Positions 17,482-26,145 of a stretch of 64,000 nt of DNA are shown in pieces. This DNA comes from Peptostreptococcaceae bacterium. Lineage in GTDB: Bacteria; Bacillota; Clostridia; Peptostreptococcales; Peptostreptococcaceae. A program made the position numbers and the translations under genes. The stretch lies in NCBI GenBank assembly GCA_902363255.1, contig CABIZO010000003.1, forward strand, positions 434,001 to 498,000, read 5' to 3'. Positions within the stretch are counted from its first letter, which is position 1. Every line of letters starts with the position of its first letter. The notes below the pieces were generated by a model. That model worked only from the letters and a program-made list of their open reading frames with translations, searched no databases and was not told the origin of the DNA.

Positions 17482-18165
17482 ATGAAAATAACATATATCT
17501 ATCACAGTAGCTTTTGTGTAGAATTGGAGAAATGTATATTGCTTTTTGACTATTTCCAAGGAAATATTCCAAACTTTGATAAAAATAAAAAGCTTTATGT
17601 ATTCTCAAGTCACTCTCATCACGACCATTTTAATAAATGTATTTTTAAATTAGGAGAAACACATCCTGATGTAACTTATATTCTATCCAATGACATAAAT
17701 TCTCCAAAGTCAGAAAATATAAAAATTATAGCTGCAAATGAAAGATTATTAGTAGATAATTTAATAATTGAAACTCTTGAATCCAGCGATTTAGGTGTGG
17801 CTTTTGTTGTAAGAGTTGAAGGTAAGACTATTTATCATGCTGGTGATTTAAACTGGTGGCATTGGGAAGGTGAAAACTCTCCTGAAGAAAATGATTATGC
17901 AGAAAAAATTTTCAAAGCCCCAATAAATAAATTAAAAGGTAAAAATATAGATATTGCCTTTTTACCTTTAGATCCTAGACAAGGTGATCAGTATTATTTA
18001 GGTTTTGATTATTTTATGAAAAATACTAATACAAAATTAGCATTTCCAATGCATCTTTGGAAAACTTACTCTTTAATTAAAATATTTAAAAATTCCAATC
18101 ATGCTTTAGATTACAAAGATAAAATAGTTGAAGTAAGTTATGAAGGTGAAGAATTCCAAGTGTAA
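17482..18165 (+). CDS. MBL-fold metal-dependent hydrolase (UlaG-like)
   Basis: A 227-residue metallo-beta-lactamase-fold protein of the UlaG-like type. The metal-binding motif is SSHSHHDHF (HxHxDH), followed by HAGDLNWWHWEGE with a further metal ligand, and MHLW near the C-terminus with the final His. The N-terminal sequence ITYIYHSSFCVEL is typical of this subgroup. The gene is monocistronic on the plus strand, with ribosome binding site AAGAAAGGATTTCACT and a bidirectional terminator after it. The substrate cannot be read from sequence. Confidence 0.88.
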   Translation: MKITYIYHSSFCVELEKCILLFDYFQGNIPNFDKNKKLYVFSSHSHHDHFNKCIFKLGETHPDVTYILSNDINSPKSENIKIIAANERLLVDNLIIETLESSDLGVAFVVRVEGKTIYHAGDLNWWHWEGENSPEENDYAEKIFKAPINKLKGKNIDIAFLPLDPRQGDQYYLGFDYFMKNTNTKLAFPMHLWKTYSLIKIFKNSNHALDYKDKIVEVSYEGEEFQV

Positions 18166-18182
18166 AAGTTATAATAAAACAA

Positions 18183-18229
18183 AAGGAGCTATTACAGAAC
18201 AATTTTTATTGTTTGTAAGATAGCTCCTT
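18183..18229. terminator. Bidirectional terminator, MBL hydrolase / PBP
   Basis: Stem AAGGAGCTAT / ATAGCTCCTT with a 27-base AT-rich loop, lying between convergent genes. Confidence 0.82.
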
Positions 18230-18233
18230 AATA

Positions 18234-20249
18234 TTATTTATTCTCTGAAATATAGCTTTCCATTATATTTTTAACTTTAGGTACTAAGTCTTTTGATGTG
18301 GATTTTTCTTTCATATTTTCCATTACCATGGATATTGCTAATTTAGATTTATCCATATCTACAACTACAAACCAACTATTTTCATCACCACTTGTATCTT
18401 CTTTTGTAGATTTTATTTCTGCTGTTCCTGTTTTACCTGCCAAATCCACTCCATTTATTTTACATAAATATCCACTTCCATTAGAATCATTTATAACTCC
18501 AGAAAAGTCTTTTTGTAATTCATCTAAATATTCTTTTTTTATGGCATCACTATATACTTTTGCTTCCTTATTTTCACTTGTCACAAGCCTTGGAGCCATT
18601 ATTTTACCTTCATTAGCTAAAGATGAATATGCCATTGTTAATTGCAGTGGTGTTGTTAGAACTTCCCCTTGGCCGTAACCTGTATCTCCCAACAGAATTT
18701 CACTGTCTATATTTCCATTATTAGATATTTGAGAGTTAGGCATAGGATATTCAAAATCTATATCTGCTCCTAAACCAAATTTTTTTGCTCCTTCTATAAG
18801 ATTTTCACTACCTATTTTTATAGCCTTATCTGCAAAATAAATATTATCTGAGTTTACAACAGCATCATATAAATTTACTGAACTTACGTCTTTTACCCTA
18901 GTTACTTTGTAATTTCCCCAAGAAGATGAATTTTGCCAATTCAGACCATCTATTTTCATTTTTTTATTTGGATCTATTACCTTATCTTCTAATCCTGCAG
19001 CTGCTGTTATAAGTTTCATGGTAGAGCCTGGTGAATATAAATTATTAGCTCTATTATCAAAACAAGCATTCTCATTTTCTTCCCACTCTTTCCCTATAGT
19101 TTTAGTTTTGTAAGTTACCATTGTATTTGAATCATAAGAAGGTGAGCTTACCATGGCTAATACTTCTCCTGTTGTTGAATCCATGGCTATAGATGCTCCT
19201 TTTTTCTTATCCATTTGATCGTAAACTTCTTTTTGTAGCTTTGAATCTATGGATAATTTTATATCTTCCCCATCACTGGACTTTGTCTTTGCTACTGTAA
19301 TTTCTTCACTGCCTCTTTCAATATATATGTGAACTCCATCTGTGGCTCTTAGTTTTTCCTCATAAACTTGTTCCAATCCATTTTTACCTATTTGACTACT
19401 TGCTGTATATCCTTTATCAGATTTTTTTTCTAATTCTTCTGCTGTTATATTTCCTATATATCCAAGTAGACTTCCAAAAGCTTCTCCTTCTGCATATACT
19501 CTAGAATTAATTACTTGTGAAGTTACACCTTCTATGTTTAAAGCTTTTTCCACTCTATCCACTTCATATTTAGATACTTTCACAAGATTTATTGCATAAT
19601 TTTTATTTGTATTACTTTCAATTTTCTTTTCTATATATTCCTCACTTATATCAAGCACTTTCGCTAAGTCACTTATGCTCTCTCTCTTAAATAAATTTGG
19701 ATCTATATTTACATAATTAGCTTCACCATTATATGCTAATAAATTATTATCTTTATCAAGAATATTTCCTCTTTTTCCATTAATTATTTTTACTCTAATT
19801 TTGTCCCCTTGTACCATATCGGGTAAAATCAAACTTTCATCCCAACATATTTTATACTTATCATCTTCTTTTTTAATCTTAATTGTTATATCTTCATATT
19901 TTAATTTTCCTGCAATAGTATCCATGGAAAGTGTAACAGGTATTTCTGATTCATCTTTAATTTCACCAACATTTATTTTTATGTTATTTGCACCCATTGC
20001 TGAATATATGGCCGAATATTTATTTATAAATCCCTCCTTCCCTCCAAACTCTTCTTTTATGTAATCTTTTGAATCTGTTGTTAGTATTTCATATAACTCA
20101 TCGTATTTTTTCTCATTTAATAACTTAGTGTAATCATCTACTGTCTTTTTCATTTCATCTTTATTACTGCAACCACTTAAAAGAAATACTGATACAGTTA
20201 TTGCTATAATAAATATCAACCTATTTAATTTCTTCATTCTCTTTTTCAT
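18234..20249 (-). CDS. Class B penicillin-binding protein, lipoprotein with MecA-like N-terminal domain
   Basis: A 671-residue transpeptidase. A basic N-terminus and hydrophobic segment end in the lipobox LLSGC (Cys27), so it should be lipid-anchored outside the membrane. Residues ~30-145 resemble the NTF2-like MecA N domain, ~150-320 the PBP dimerisation region. The transpeptidase motifs are S409-T-M-K412, S467-D-N469 and K606-T-G-T. It probably cross-links peptidoglycan. PBP2a-like proteins with this layout can have low beta-lactam affinity, but this cannot be judged from sequence. The gene is monocistronic and divergent from the HD-domain gene. Confidence 0.9.
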   Translation of the reverse strand: MKKRMKKLNRLIFIIAITVSVFLLSGCSNKDEMKKTVDDYTKLLNEKKYDELYEILTTDSKDYIKEEFGGKEGFINKYSAIYSAMGANNIKINVGEIKDESEIPVTLSMDTIAGKLKYEDITIKIKKEDDKYKICWDESLILPDMVQGDKIRVKIINGKRGNILDKDNNLLAYNGEANYVNIDPNLFKRESISDLAKVLDISEEYIEKKIESNTNKNYAINLVKVSKYEVDRVEKALNIEGVTSQVINSRVYAEGEAFGSLLGYIGNITAEELEKKSDKGYTASSQIGKNGLEQVYEEKLRATDGVHIYIERGSEEITVAKTKSSDGEDIKLSIDSKLQKEVYDQMDKKKGASIAMDSTTGEVLAMVSSPSYDSNTMVTYKTKTIGKEWEENENACFDNRANNLYSPGSTMKLITAAAGLEDKVIDPNKKMKIDGLNWQNSSSWGNYKVTRVKDVSSVNLYDAVVNSDNIYFADKAIKIGSENLIEGAKKFGLGADIDFEYPMPNSQISNNGNIDSEILLGDTGYGQGEVLTTPLQLTMAYSSLANEGKIMAPRLVTSENKEAKVYSDAIKKEYLDELQKDFSGVINDSNGSGYLCKINGVDLAGKTGTAEIKSTKEDTSGDENSWFVVVDMDKSKLAISMVMENMKEKSTSKDLVPKVKNIMESYISENK

Positions 20250-20423
20250 TCAAATTCTTCCCCCCTCATAAGTATTAATTTACCCCTGTTACTTATTTTC
20301 CTCTTTATTTGTTAGACTTAAATAATTCATAAAAGGTTTTAGTTTATTTATATTATTTAAATTGAAACTATATATACTATGTTATATAATAGGCTTTATT
20401 ACAAATTGGTAGGAGGAATTAAG

Positions 20424-21413
20424 ATGACTTTTAATAATATATACAGTGAAGATTTCCCCATATTTATAGAGGAATTAATAAATACTCCTGAATTTAAAAG
20501 ACTTATTAATGTTGGTATGAACTGTGGCTGTGAATATACTAACTTTCCCATATTTTCAAATGGTAAAAATTATACTAGATATAATCACAGTATAGGAGTT
20601 GCTCTTATAATTTGGCATTTTACAAAAGATATAAAACAATCTATAGCAGGTTTATTACACGATATAAGCTCTCCTGTATTTGCTCATGTAATTGATTTTT
20701 TAAATGGAGATCATGAAACACAAGAGTCTACTGAGGAGAAAACAGAAGAAATCATAGAAAACTCAACTGAAATACAAGCTATCCTGAAAAAATACAATTT
20801 AACTACTGAAGATGTTAAGGATTATCATATATATCCTATTGCAGATAATGATTCCCCTCTACTGTCAGCAGATAGACTAGAGTATACTCTTGGAAATGCT
20901 TATTATTATGGTTTCAAATCTATAGATGAGATAAAAGATATGTATAACGATTTAGTTGTAAGCAAAAATGAATTTGGACAGGATGAAATTTCTTTTAGTA
21001 CTTTATATAAAGCTATAGAGTTTACTTCTGTATCTCTTGAAAATTCTAAAGTTTATACATGTAATGTAGATAGATTTTCCATGCAATATTTAGCTGATTT
21101 ATTAAAATTGGCAGTTGATAAAAATGTAATAAATCTAGATGATTTATATACTATAGAAGAAAAAGTTATAATGAAATTACAAAAAGACGCAGAGTTAAAA
21201 TCTAAGTGGAATGATTTTATAAATCTATCTCAAATATTTACTAGCAATGAAAAGCCTGAGAATGGATACTGGGTTAATATACCTGCTAAAAAAAGATATA
21301 TAAATCCTTTAATAGTTAATAATGGTAGAGTTACTGATTTATGCGAAAGTTTATCAAAAGAAATAGATGATTTCTTAAAAGTCGACTTTAATATCTGGTT
21401 AAGCGGAAAATAA
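20424..21413 (+). CDS. HD-domain phosphohydrolase
   Basis: A 329-residue HD-superfamily protein. The metal-binding motifs are RYNHSIGVALII and GLLHDISSPVFAHVIDF, with a further aspartate in PLLSADRLEYTLGNA, matching the dNTPase/YpgQ-like HD layout. The start is the ATG after TAGGAGGAATTAAG; an in-frame ATG 15 codons upstream lacks a ribosome binding site. Monocistronic, followed by a good terminator. The natural substrate is unknown. Confidence 0.85.
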   Translation: MTFNNIYSEDFPIFIEELINTPEFKRLINVGMNCGCEYTNFPIFSNGKNYTRYNHSIGVALIIWHFTKDIKQSIAGLLHDISSPVFAHVIDFLNGDHETQESTEEKTEEIIENSTEIQAILKKYNLTTEDVKDYHIYPIADNDSPLLSADRLEYTLGNAYYYGFKSIDEIKDMYNDLVVSKNEFGQDEISFSTLYKAIEFTSVSLENSKVYTCNVDRFSMQYLADLLKLAVDKNVINLDDLYTIEEKVIMKLQKDAELKSKWNDFINLSQIFTSNEKPENGYWVNIPAKKRYINPLIVNNGRVTDLCESLSKEIDDFLKVDFNIWLSGK

Positions 21414-21418
21414 ATTAA

Positions 21419-21456
21419 AAAACTTCCTTACGTTTAAAATAAACTAAGGAAGTTTT
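21419..21456. terminator. Bidirectional terminator
   Basis: Stem AAAACTTCCTTA / TAAGGAAGTTTT followed by TATTTT, between the convergent HD and flavin reductase genes. Confidence 0.85.
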
Positions 21457-21470
21457 TATTTTAATCAATA

Positions 21471-22007
21471 TTATTCAACAATATAAGCACTTACGATTTC
21501 ACCATAATAAGCAGTATGGAAATCTTTGTTTGCTCCATGGTATGAACTATCTACATCTTGTGGATAGAATACTTTTTTAGTTTCTTCACATATCTCATTT
21601 CTATCTTGTTCTTGTTTATAAACAACTTTACACTCTAATGTTAGTGGAAGTTCTTTTATTGCCGGAACTGAGATCTTATCAGGGGATTCTAAAGTTAAAT
21701 TAAGTTCACTGATTTTATCTATATTATGACCTGATTTAGTTCCACAAAAACCTAATATCTTCTTATTAAATTCACCCATTGGTATATTTATAGTAAACTC
21801 AGGATTTTTCTCAAGTTGTTCTTTTGTAAAACGATTCTCTCTTACGAAAACTGTAAAGATTGGTTTACCCCACTCAATTCCTAAAGTTCCCCATGATATA
21901 GTCATAGAGTTTACTTTATCATCTGACTTTGTCGTTAGTAAAACTCCTGTTTTAACTGCTTTCATTATTTCACTGGCATAATCAAATACTTGTATTTCTT
22001 TTTTCAT
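21471..22007 (-). CDS. Flavin reductase family protein (flavoredoxin-like)
   Basis: A 178-residue FMN-binding split-barrel protein. The pattern GVLLTTKSDDKVNSMTISWG...KPIFTVFVRENRFT...FTINIP is typical of the flavoredoxin/flavin reductase group. It probably transfers electrons to FMN or an acceptor. The gene has its own promoter: -35 TTGCTA, 17-base spacer, -10 TATGAT. An HxlR-like operator lies just upstream of the -35. The ribosome binding site is AGGAGGATTATT. Redox or electrophile control is likely but inferred. Confidence 0.88.
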   Translation of the reverse strand: MKKEIQVFDYASEIMKAVKTGVLLTTKSDDKVNSMTISWGTLGIEWGKPIFTVFVRENRFTKEQLEKNPEFTINIPMGEFNKKILGFCGTKSGHNIDKISELNLTLESPDKISVPAIKELPLTLECKVVYKQEQDRNEICEETKKVFYPQDVDSSYHGANKDFHTAYYGEIVSAYIVE

Positions 22008-22066
22008 AATAATCCTCCTAAAATACTTCTTCTACATTTATCATAATTTAGAATTTTATTATTAGC

Positions 22067-22090
22067 AAGTACGCACTTTTTTGTAAGTAT
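22067..22090. promoter_or_regulatory. HxlR-type operator-like dyad
   Basis: GTACGCAC-TTTTTT-GTAAGTAT is an imperfect dyad close to the GTACTTAC-N6-GTAAGTAC sites bound by HxlR-family redox regulators such as YodB. It lies just upstream of the flavin reductase promoter. No intact HxlR gene is in the window; a relic lies at 32.6 kb. Confidence 0.5.
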
Positions 22091-22100
22091 AAATATATAA

Positions 22101-22712
22101 TTACTTTTTATCCTCTAAATCTATAATTATCATGCCACCCTTTTCTTCATATCCTGTATTCCATAAATCATTAAATGACATCCAGGTATAGTTTCCATAA
22201 GTTGCAATTTTCACAAATAAATCATTTTCTTTTTCCTCATATCCCACAATTAAAAACCAATGCCATACAAAATCTTCTAGCTTCGTATTTTTATGTTTTA
22301 ATAAAAGAAATGGTATGGGAATTTCTTTGTTTATCTGATTTATAACTACCTCTTCTCCACATGATACTGAATTTTCTCCTGAAAATGGAGTCATCTTTAT
22401 CCCTTCATCCTTAACATCATATAAGTATTTTCCAAATCCATCTATATATAATTGTAAAGTATTTATTCCAGACATTCTTGGACGAAGATAAGGCTTCATA
22501 ATCTTGGCAAATTTTATATAGTCTGCTTTTCTTAAAGAATTTATATCAAATGGATATAAATGTTCATTACCTCTCATTATATTTAAATAAATACACAAAT
22601 CACATGCTGTAACTGCTGCACATCCACCTAATTTCATCATTGGATCTATAAACCAATTTTGATTGCCACCATAATGATCTTCTATATTAAAATATGTTAA
22701 TTCTTTTTTCAT
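22101..22712 (-). CDS. Papain-fold, C39-peptidase-like protein
   Basis: A 203-residue protein I do not recognise precisely. It has a GGCAAVTACDLC segment (candidate nucleophile Cys near residue 31, at a helix start) and a later WHWFLIVGY segment with a candidate catalytic His, followed by ATYGNYTWMSFNDLW. This Cys...His order and the HWFLIVGY strand fit the papain-like/C39 peptidase fold. There is no signal peptide or membrane segment, so it should be cytoplasmic. It lies 93 bases upstream of the flavin reductase, which has its own promoter. Peptidase activity is inference. Confidence 0.6.
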   Translation of the reverse strand: MKKELTYFNIEDHYGGNQNWFIDPMMKLGGCAAVTACDLCIYLNIMRGNEHLYPFDINSLRKADYIKFAKIMKPYLRPRMSGINTLQLYIDGFGKYLYDVKDEGIKMTPFSGENSVSCGEEVVINQINKEIPIPFLLLKHKNTKLEDFVWHWFLIVGYEEKENDLFVKIATYGNYTWMSFNDLWNTGYEEKGGMIIIDLEDKK

Positions 22713-22856
22713 ACTTTACATTTCCTTTCTAATATGATTCCTTAAGTAAATATTAGCACCATTAATTAAAACTAAAAATAGTTTTTTTATCATATAATAT
22801 GATTGTGTGAAGTATTTTGTTATTTAAATATACAAAATCTATCTTATATAGATATA

Positions 22857-22889
22857 AAAATACTCATATCCAGTGAGTATGAGTATTTT
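22857..22889 (-). terminator. Terminator after the bile salt hydrolase relic
   Basis: Stem AAAATACTCATA / TATGAGTATTTT; on the minus strand it is followed by TTATAT. It lies 40 bases past the stop of the pseudogene, as expected for that gene's former terminator. Confidence 0.75.
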
Positions 22890-22928
22890 CTATTTACATT
22901 ATTATTTAATTTGCTGTTTTAAATGACC

Positions 22929-23111
22929 TTAGCTAATCAGTCTTATTTTTGATAATTTATATCCTGTATTGTTAAATAAGGAAATGCCTTGATTTCTGTT
23001 CCATCTAAGTCTTCTTTTATTCATATCAACAGCATTTATTATATTATTTTCATAAGTTCTATAATAATAAATTCCCTTTTCTTGATCCATGCAAGATGAA
23101 TAAGTAGAAAT
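22929..23111 (-). pseudogene. Relic of a choloylglycine (bile salt) hydrolase, C-terminal end only
   Basis: The minus strand reads STYSSCMDQEKG then GIYYYRTYENNIINAVDM, ending about 22 codons later at a TAA. This resembles the C-terminal hallmark of linear amide C-N hydrolases (choloylglycine hydrolases: xYSSxxDxxxGIYYYxTYxNxxIxAVDM). Only about 60 of ~320 residues remain. The catalytic N-terminal Cys region is absent, and the terminator of the FNT gene lies where the rest should be. It sits in a 460-base gap (22713-23174), whose remainder is AT-rich sequence and two terminators. Confidence 0.7.
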
Positions 23112-23116
23112 AAAAA

Positions 23117-23155
23117 AAGAGCTTATTTTACTATATCATAGTAAACAAACTCTTT
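23117..23155 (-). terminator. Terminator of the FNT channel gene
   Basis: Minus-strand stem AAAGAG...TTTACTAT / ATAGTAAA...CTCTTT followed by TTTTATTTC. Confidence 0.82.
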
Positions 23156-23174
23156 AAATTATATATTTATTTTA

Positions 23175-24044
23175 TTAAGCAGCTTTTTCTTCTTTTGTAG
23201 CTACTTTATCTTCTTTTAAGAATAAGAAGTAGTATACAGCTCCTACGAATACTAATCCACCTAATATATTACCTATAGTAACAGGTAATAAGTTGTTTAT
23301 AAACATGTTAGGTAGGTTTATAGCAGATACATCTGCAGCTGTTTTGTGAGCAGCTTCTAAAAATGCAGGATTTGTTTTGTTGAATAAACCAGCAAATAAG
23401 TAACCCATGTTAGCAACACTATGCTCAAACCCAGTACATACGAATAAAAATACTCCAAAGAATCCAGCTAAAACTTTACCAGTAACGTCTTTAGCTCCGT
23501 ATGTCATCCAAACTACAGCACATACTAACCAGTTACATAATACACCTGAAGCTATTGCAGCTGTCCAAGATATTCCAACTTTACCTATAGCAGTTTTTAA
23601 AACTACTCCACCGAATAATCCATCACTCCAGTTAAATATACCAGATAAACTAACTAAATAAGTAACAACTATTGCACCTAATAAATTTCCAGTCCATACT
23701 AAAGCCCAGTTTTTAAAAGCTTTTTTCCAAGATACTTTTTTCTTAAATGCAGCCACACTTACAAGTATGTTACCTGTAAATAAATCTCCTCCAGCAACTA
23801 ATATAAGTATTAGCCCTACAGGGAACATAAGTCCAGCAACCATTTTACCTAAACCATAAGTTGCAGGGTTTGCTAATAAGTTGTAAGCAGCACCCATTGA
23901 TCCTACAACACCAAATGTTATATAAGCACCAGCTAAGAATGCTGAAGCTAAAACTTTTTTACTTGGCGTATTTGCTTTTTTTATACCAGTTTCAACTGTA
24001 TATTCCGCTATTTCAGCAGGAACAAGCATTTTTTTGTCTTTCAT
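23175..24044 (-). CDS. Formate/nitrite transporter (FNT) family channel
   Basis: A 289-residue integral membrane protein with six predicted helices. Family hallmarks are the LAGGDLFTGNILV stretch and the central-pore histidine in CTGFEHSVANMGYL. The FNT fold is a homopentamer transporting formate, nitrite or hydrosulfide. A C. difficile member is a hydrosulfide channel. Here the neighbours handle selenium/sulfur, so HS- or HSe- transport is as plausible as formate. The gene has its own ribosome binding site (AGGAGGACTTATAA) and terminator, so it need not be in the downstream cluster's operon. Confidence 0.88.
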   Translation of the reverse strand: MKDKKMLVPAEIAEYTVETGIKKANTPSKKVLASAFLAGAYITFGVVGSMGAAYNLLANPATYGLGKMVAGLMFPVGLILILVAGGDLFTGNILVSVAAFKKKVSWKKAFKNWALVWTGNLLGAIVVTYLVSLSGIFNWSDGLFGGVVLKTAIGKVGISWTAAIASGVLCNWLVCAVVWMTYGAKDVTGKVLAGFFGVFLFVCTGFEHSVANMGYLFAGLFNKTNPAFLEAAHKTAADVSAINLPNMFINNLLPVTIGNILGGLVFVGAVYYFLFLKEDKVATKEEKAA

Positions 24045-24334
24045 TTATAAGTCCTCCTAAAAATGTTATTTTTTTATATAATAATTTTTGAATATCACAA
24101 TTTGTTATATTCGACACATTTCCCTATTTTATCACAATTTTATATAAAAGTACAATTATTTAATGATTAATTTATATTTTTATCCTGGAAATTTTTACAG
24201 CATGTAATATGTCTTTCTCTAAAGCCAATGATATATCTAATATACAAGCTCATCTAGTATACTATTTTTTCATGTTATTCGGATGCACTTTTGTTGTTCT
24301 TTTGAAAAAACATTTACTAATCACATAAAAAAAA

Positions 24335-24366
24335 TCTCTCCTTATTTTTTCAAATATAAGGAGAGA
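24335..24366 (-). terminator. Terminator of the yedE-yedF-DUF3343 operon
   Basis: Stem TCTCTCCTTAT / ATAAGGAGAGA; on the minus strand followed by a long T-run. The rest of the 390-base gap (24045-24433) contains the FNT promoter region and an unsupported 39-codon plus-strand ORF. Confidence 0.85.
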
Positions 24367-24433
24367 CCATATCCAGTTTTAATATTGGCTTATTAATATT
24401 GATAACTTGGTAAATTATAGATAGTTAAAATCT

Positions 24434-24676
24434 TTACGATTCATCAAAATCTTTATATAAGATATACTTGTCATTTGATGTTCTATAAATTCTTTCCATA
24501 TCATCTATGTACAATTCTTCAACATCATTATCATAAGTAAAACTTACCCCTATCCCACAATTAGAGCTTAACTTTCTAGGAACTGGTGAAGTTTCATTTA
24601 AAATATTTTTACTTTTAAGCAGTCTAGAAAATTTAATTGCACCAGAATGAGTAAAAAATGTAACAAAATATTTCAT
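24434..24676 (-). CDS. DUF3343 protein (putative Se/S carrier)
   Basis: An 80-residue protein with the DUF3343 pattern: FVTFFTHSGAIKFSRLLK near the start and the conserved PRKLSSNCGIGVSF with a single Cys (residue ~41). DUF3343 genes co-occur with YedE and YedF in selenium-using anaerobes. It follows the sulfurtransferase gene by one base and ends the operon. A role in carrying selenium or sulfur from the cysteine desulfurase to acceptors is inferred from context. Confidence 0.82.
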   Translation of the reverse strand: MKYFVTFFTHSGAIKFSRLLKSKNILNETSPVPRKLSSNCGIGVSFTYDNDVEELYIDDMERIYRTSNDKYILYKDFDES

Positions 24677-24677
24677 T

Positions 24678-24896
24678 TTATTTTGTACCTACTACTAAAA
24701 AATCTTCTTCTACTTCTTCTATACTTACACTATATCCAGCATGCTCCATATATCTTTTTACATTCATACAAGCCGTATTATTATCAACTAATACTTCCAC
24801 ACCTGAAGCATCTTCTTCCAATGCTTTTTTTGTTATAAGAACTGGTTGGGGACAAGAATATCCCCTTGCATCTACTTTTTTAGACAACTTTAACAT
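24678..24896 (-). CDS. TusA/SirA-family sulfurtransferase (YedF-like)
   Basis: A 72-residue TusA-fold protein. The signature DARGYSCPQPVLITKKAL gives the persulfide-bearing Cys15 in CPxP. It overlaps the end of yedE by 17 bases and precedes the DUF3343 gene by one base. Larger YedF proteins fuse this domain to a DUF3343-like tail; here the two are separate genes. Probable role: relay of sulfane sulfur or selenium. Confidence 0.88.
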   Translation of the reverse strand: MLKLSKKVDARGYSCPQPVLITKKALEEDASGVEVLVDNNTACMNVKRYMEHAGYSVSIEEVEEDFLVVGTK

Positions 24897-25959
24897 CCCC
24901 CTTTTCTTTAACTTTGCTTCTTTCTAAACTAAAGTATGATATTAAGCCAAGTACTACAAAACAAATTATAATTGCTATTTGTCCATTAGATGTTGGACCT
25001 TCTGCAGATGATGCCAATTTGAAGTTATGAGCAAAAGCTGCCCCTACTAATAATCCAAGAATTGTCACAACAGAGTCAACATTACCTTCTCCAGCTAATA
25101 TTAATTGTCTCATAGGACAACCTCCTAAAAGAATTGACCCCCATCCAACAACTACCATGCCTAAGAAATTCCATAGTCCATCATTGTGTGCAATTGGCTG
25201 TTCTACAAATCCAGGATTGAAATATCCAAACATTAAATTTCCTATAAAAGCTGCTACTAACATTGCTAAAAATCCACATATTAAATAAGAATCCTTAAAT
25301 AATATTAAATCTCTTATTCCTCCAGCCATGCAAAGTCTAGTTCTTTGACATATAATACCTACTGCTAGTCCTATTCCTAAAGCTATAAAAGCTGGTGCAT
25401 GCATTGAACCTGGTCCTTCTTGAGAAAATATTAATAATGTAGAAGATGTAATTAACATAATAAATAAAACTACATTTATAATTGGAAGTATGTACCCTTC
25501 CATTTTAGTTTGTTTATAATTTCTTTTTAATGAGAATCCCTTATTCAAGAATACAATTCCTATAGCTATACCTACAGCAAATCCTAATATACCAAATATT
25601 GCATTAAAATCTCCACCTGCTAATCTTAGTACCATTCTAGTTGGACAACCTAAGAACATCAATGCTCCAATCATTATCATAAAACCTAAGCAAAATCTAA
25701 TAAAAGGCGAAGAACCACCACGGGATGCAAATTCTTTTTTAAAAACTGATATTATAAATGCCCCCAATATCATTCCCATTATTTCTGGTCTTGCATATTG
25801 TACTACTGCTGCACTATGCAAACTAAGTGATCCTGATATATCTCTTATGAAACATGCCACACAAATCCCCATATTTTGGGGATTCCCAAAATATACAGAA
25901 ATCACTGCCAATAAGCCTATAATAGCGCCTCCAATAATAATATTTCTTTTTTCTTTCAT
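24880..25959 (-). CDS. yedE: YedE/YeeE-family selenium/sulfur membrane transporter
   Basis: A 359-residue polytopic membrane protein (about nine or ten helices) with the twofold YeeE/YedE repeat. Conserved cysteine motifs are visible: LGCPTRMVLRLAGG, CQRTRLCMAGGIRDL and GGCPMRQLILAGEG. YeeE transports thiosulfate; YedE is predicted to import a selenium compound in organisms with selenium-dependent enzymes. It is first in the yedE-yedF-DUF3343 operon and divergent from the cysteine desulfurase across a 186-base promoter region. Confidence 0.88.
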   Translation of the reverse strand: MKEKRNIIIGGAIIGLLAVISVYFGNPQNMGICVACFIRDISGSLSLHSAAVVQYARPEIMGMILGAFIISVFKKEFASRGGSSPFIRFCLGFMIMIGALMFLGCPTRMVLRLAGGDFNAIFGILGFAVGIAIGIVFLNKGFSLKRNYKQTKMEGYILPIINVVLFIMLITSSTLLIFSQEGPGSMHAPAFIALGIGLAVGIICQRTRLCMAGGIRDLILFKDSYLICGFLAMLVAAFIGNLMFGYFNPGFVEQPIAHNDGLWNFLGMVVVGWGSILLGGCPMRQLILAGEGNVDSVVTILGLLVGAAFAHNFKLASSAEGPTSNGQIAIIICFVVLGLISYFSLERSKVKEKGDVKVV

Positions 25960-26145
25960 ATTCTCCCTCCTATAATCTATATCTCATTTCAATTTCATAG
26001 TATCACGAAAGAAGTCAAAATAAAGGGTTTTATAACCATTATGTAAACTTTCAATATAGAGATTTCAATTATAGAAAAAAACTATAAGAGACTTCTATAT
26101 AATGATGTTATATTAAACTTAAGATATAAAAATAGGAGGCTACTA

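Noticed and set aside
24209..24328. 39-codon plus-strand ORF with a hydrophobic stretch
   Set aside because: No ribosome binding site, antisense to the FNT promoter region, and no family recognised.
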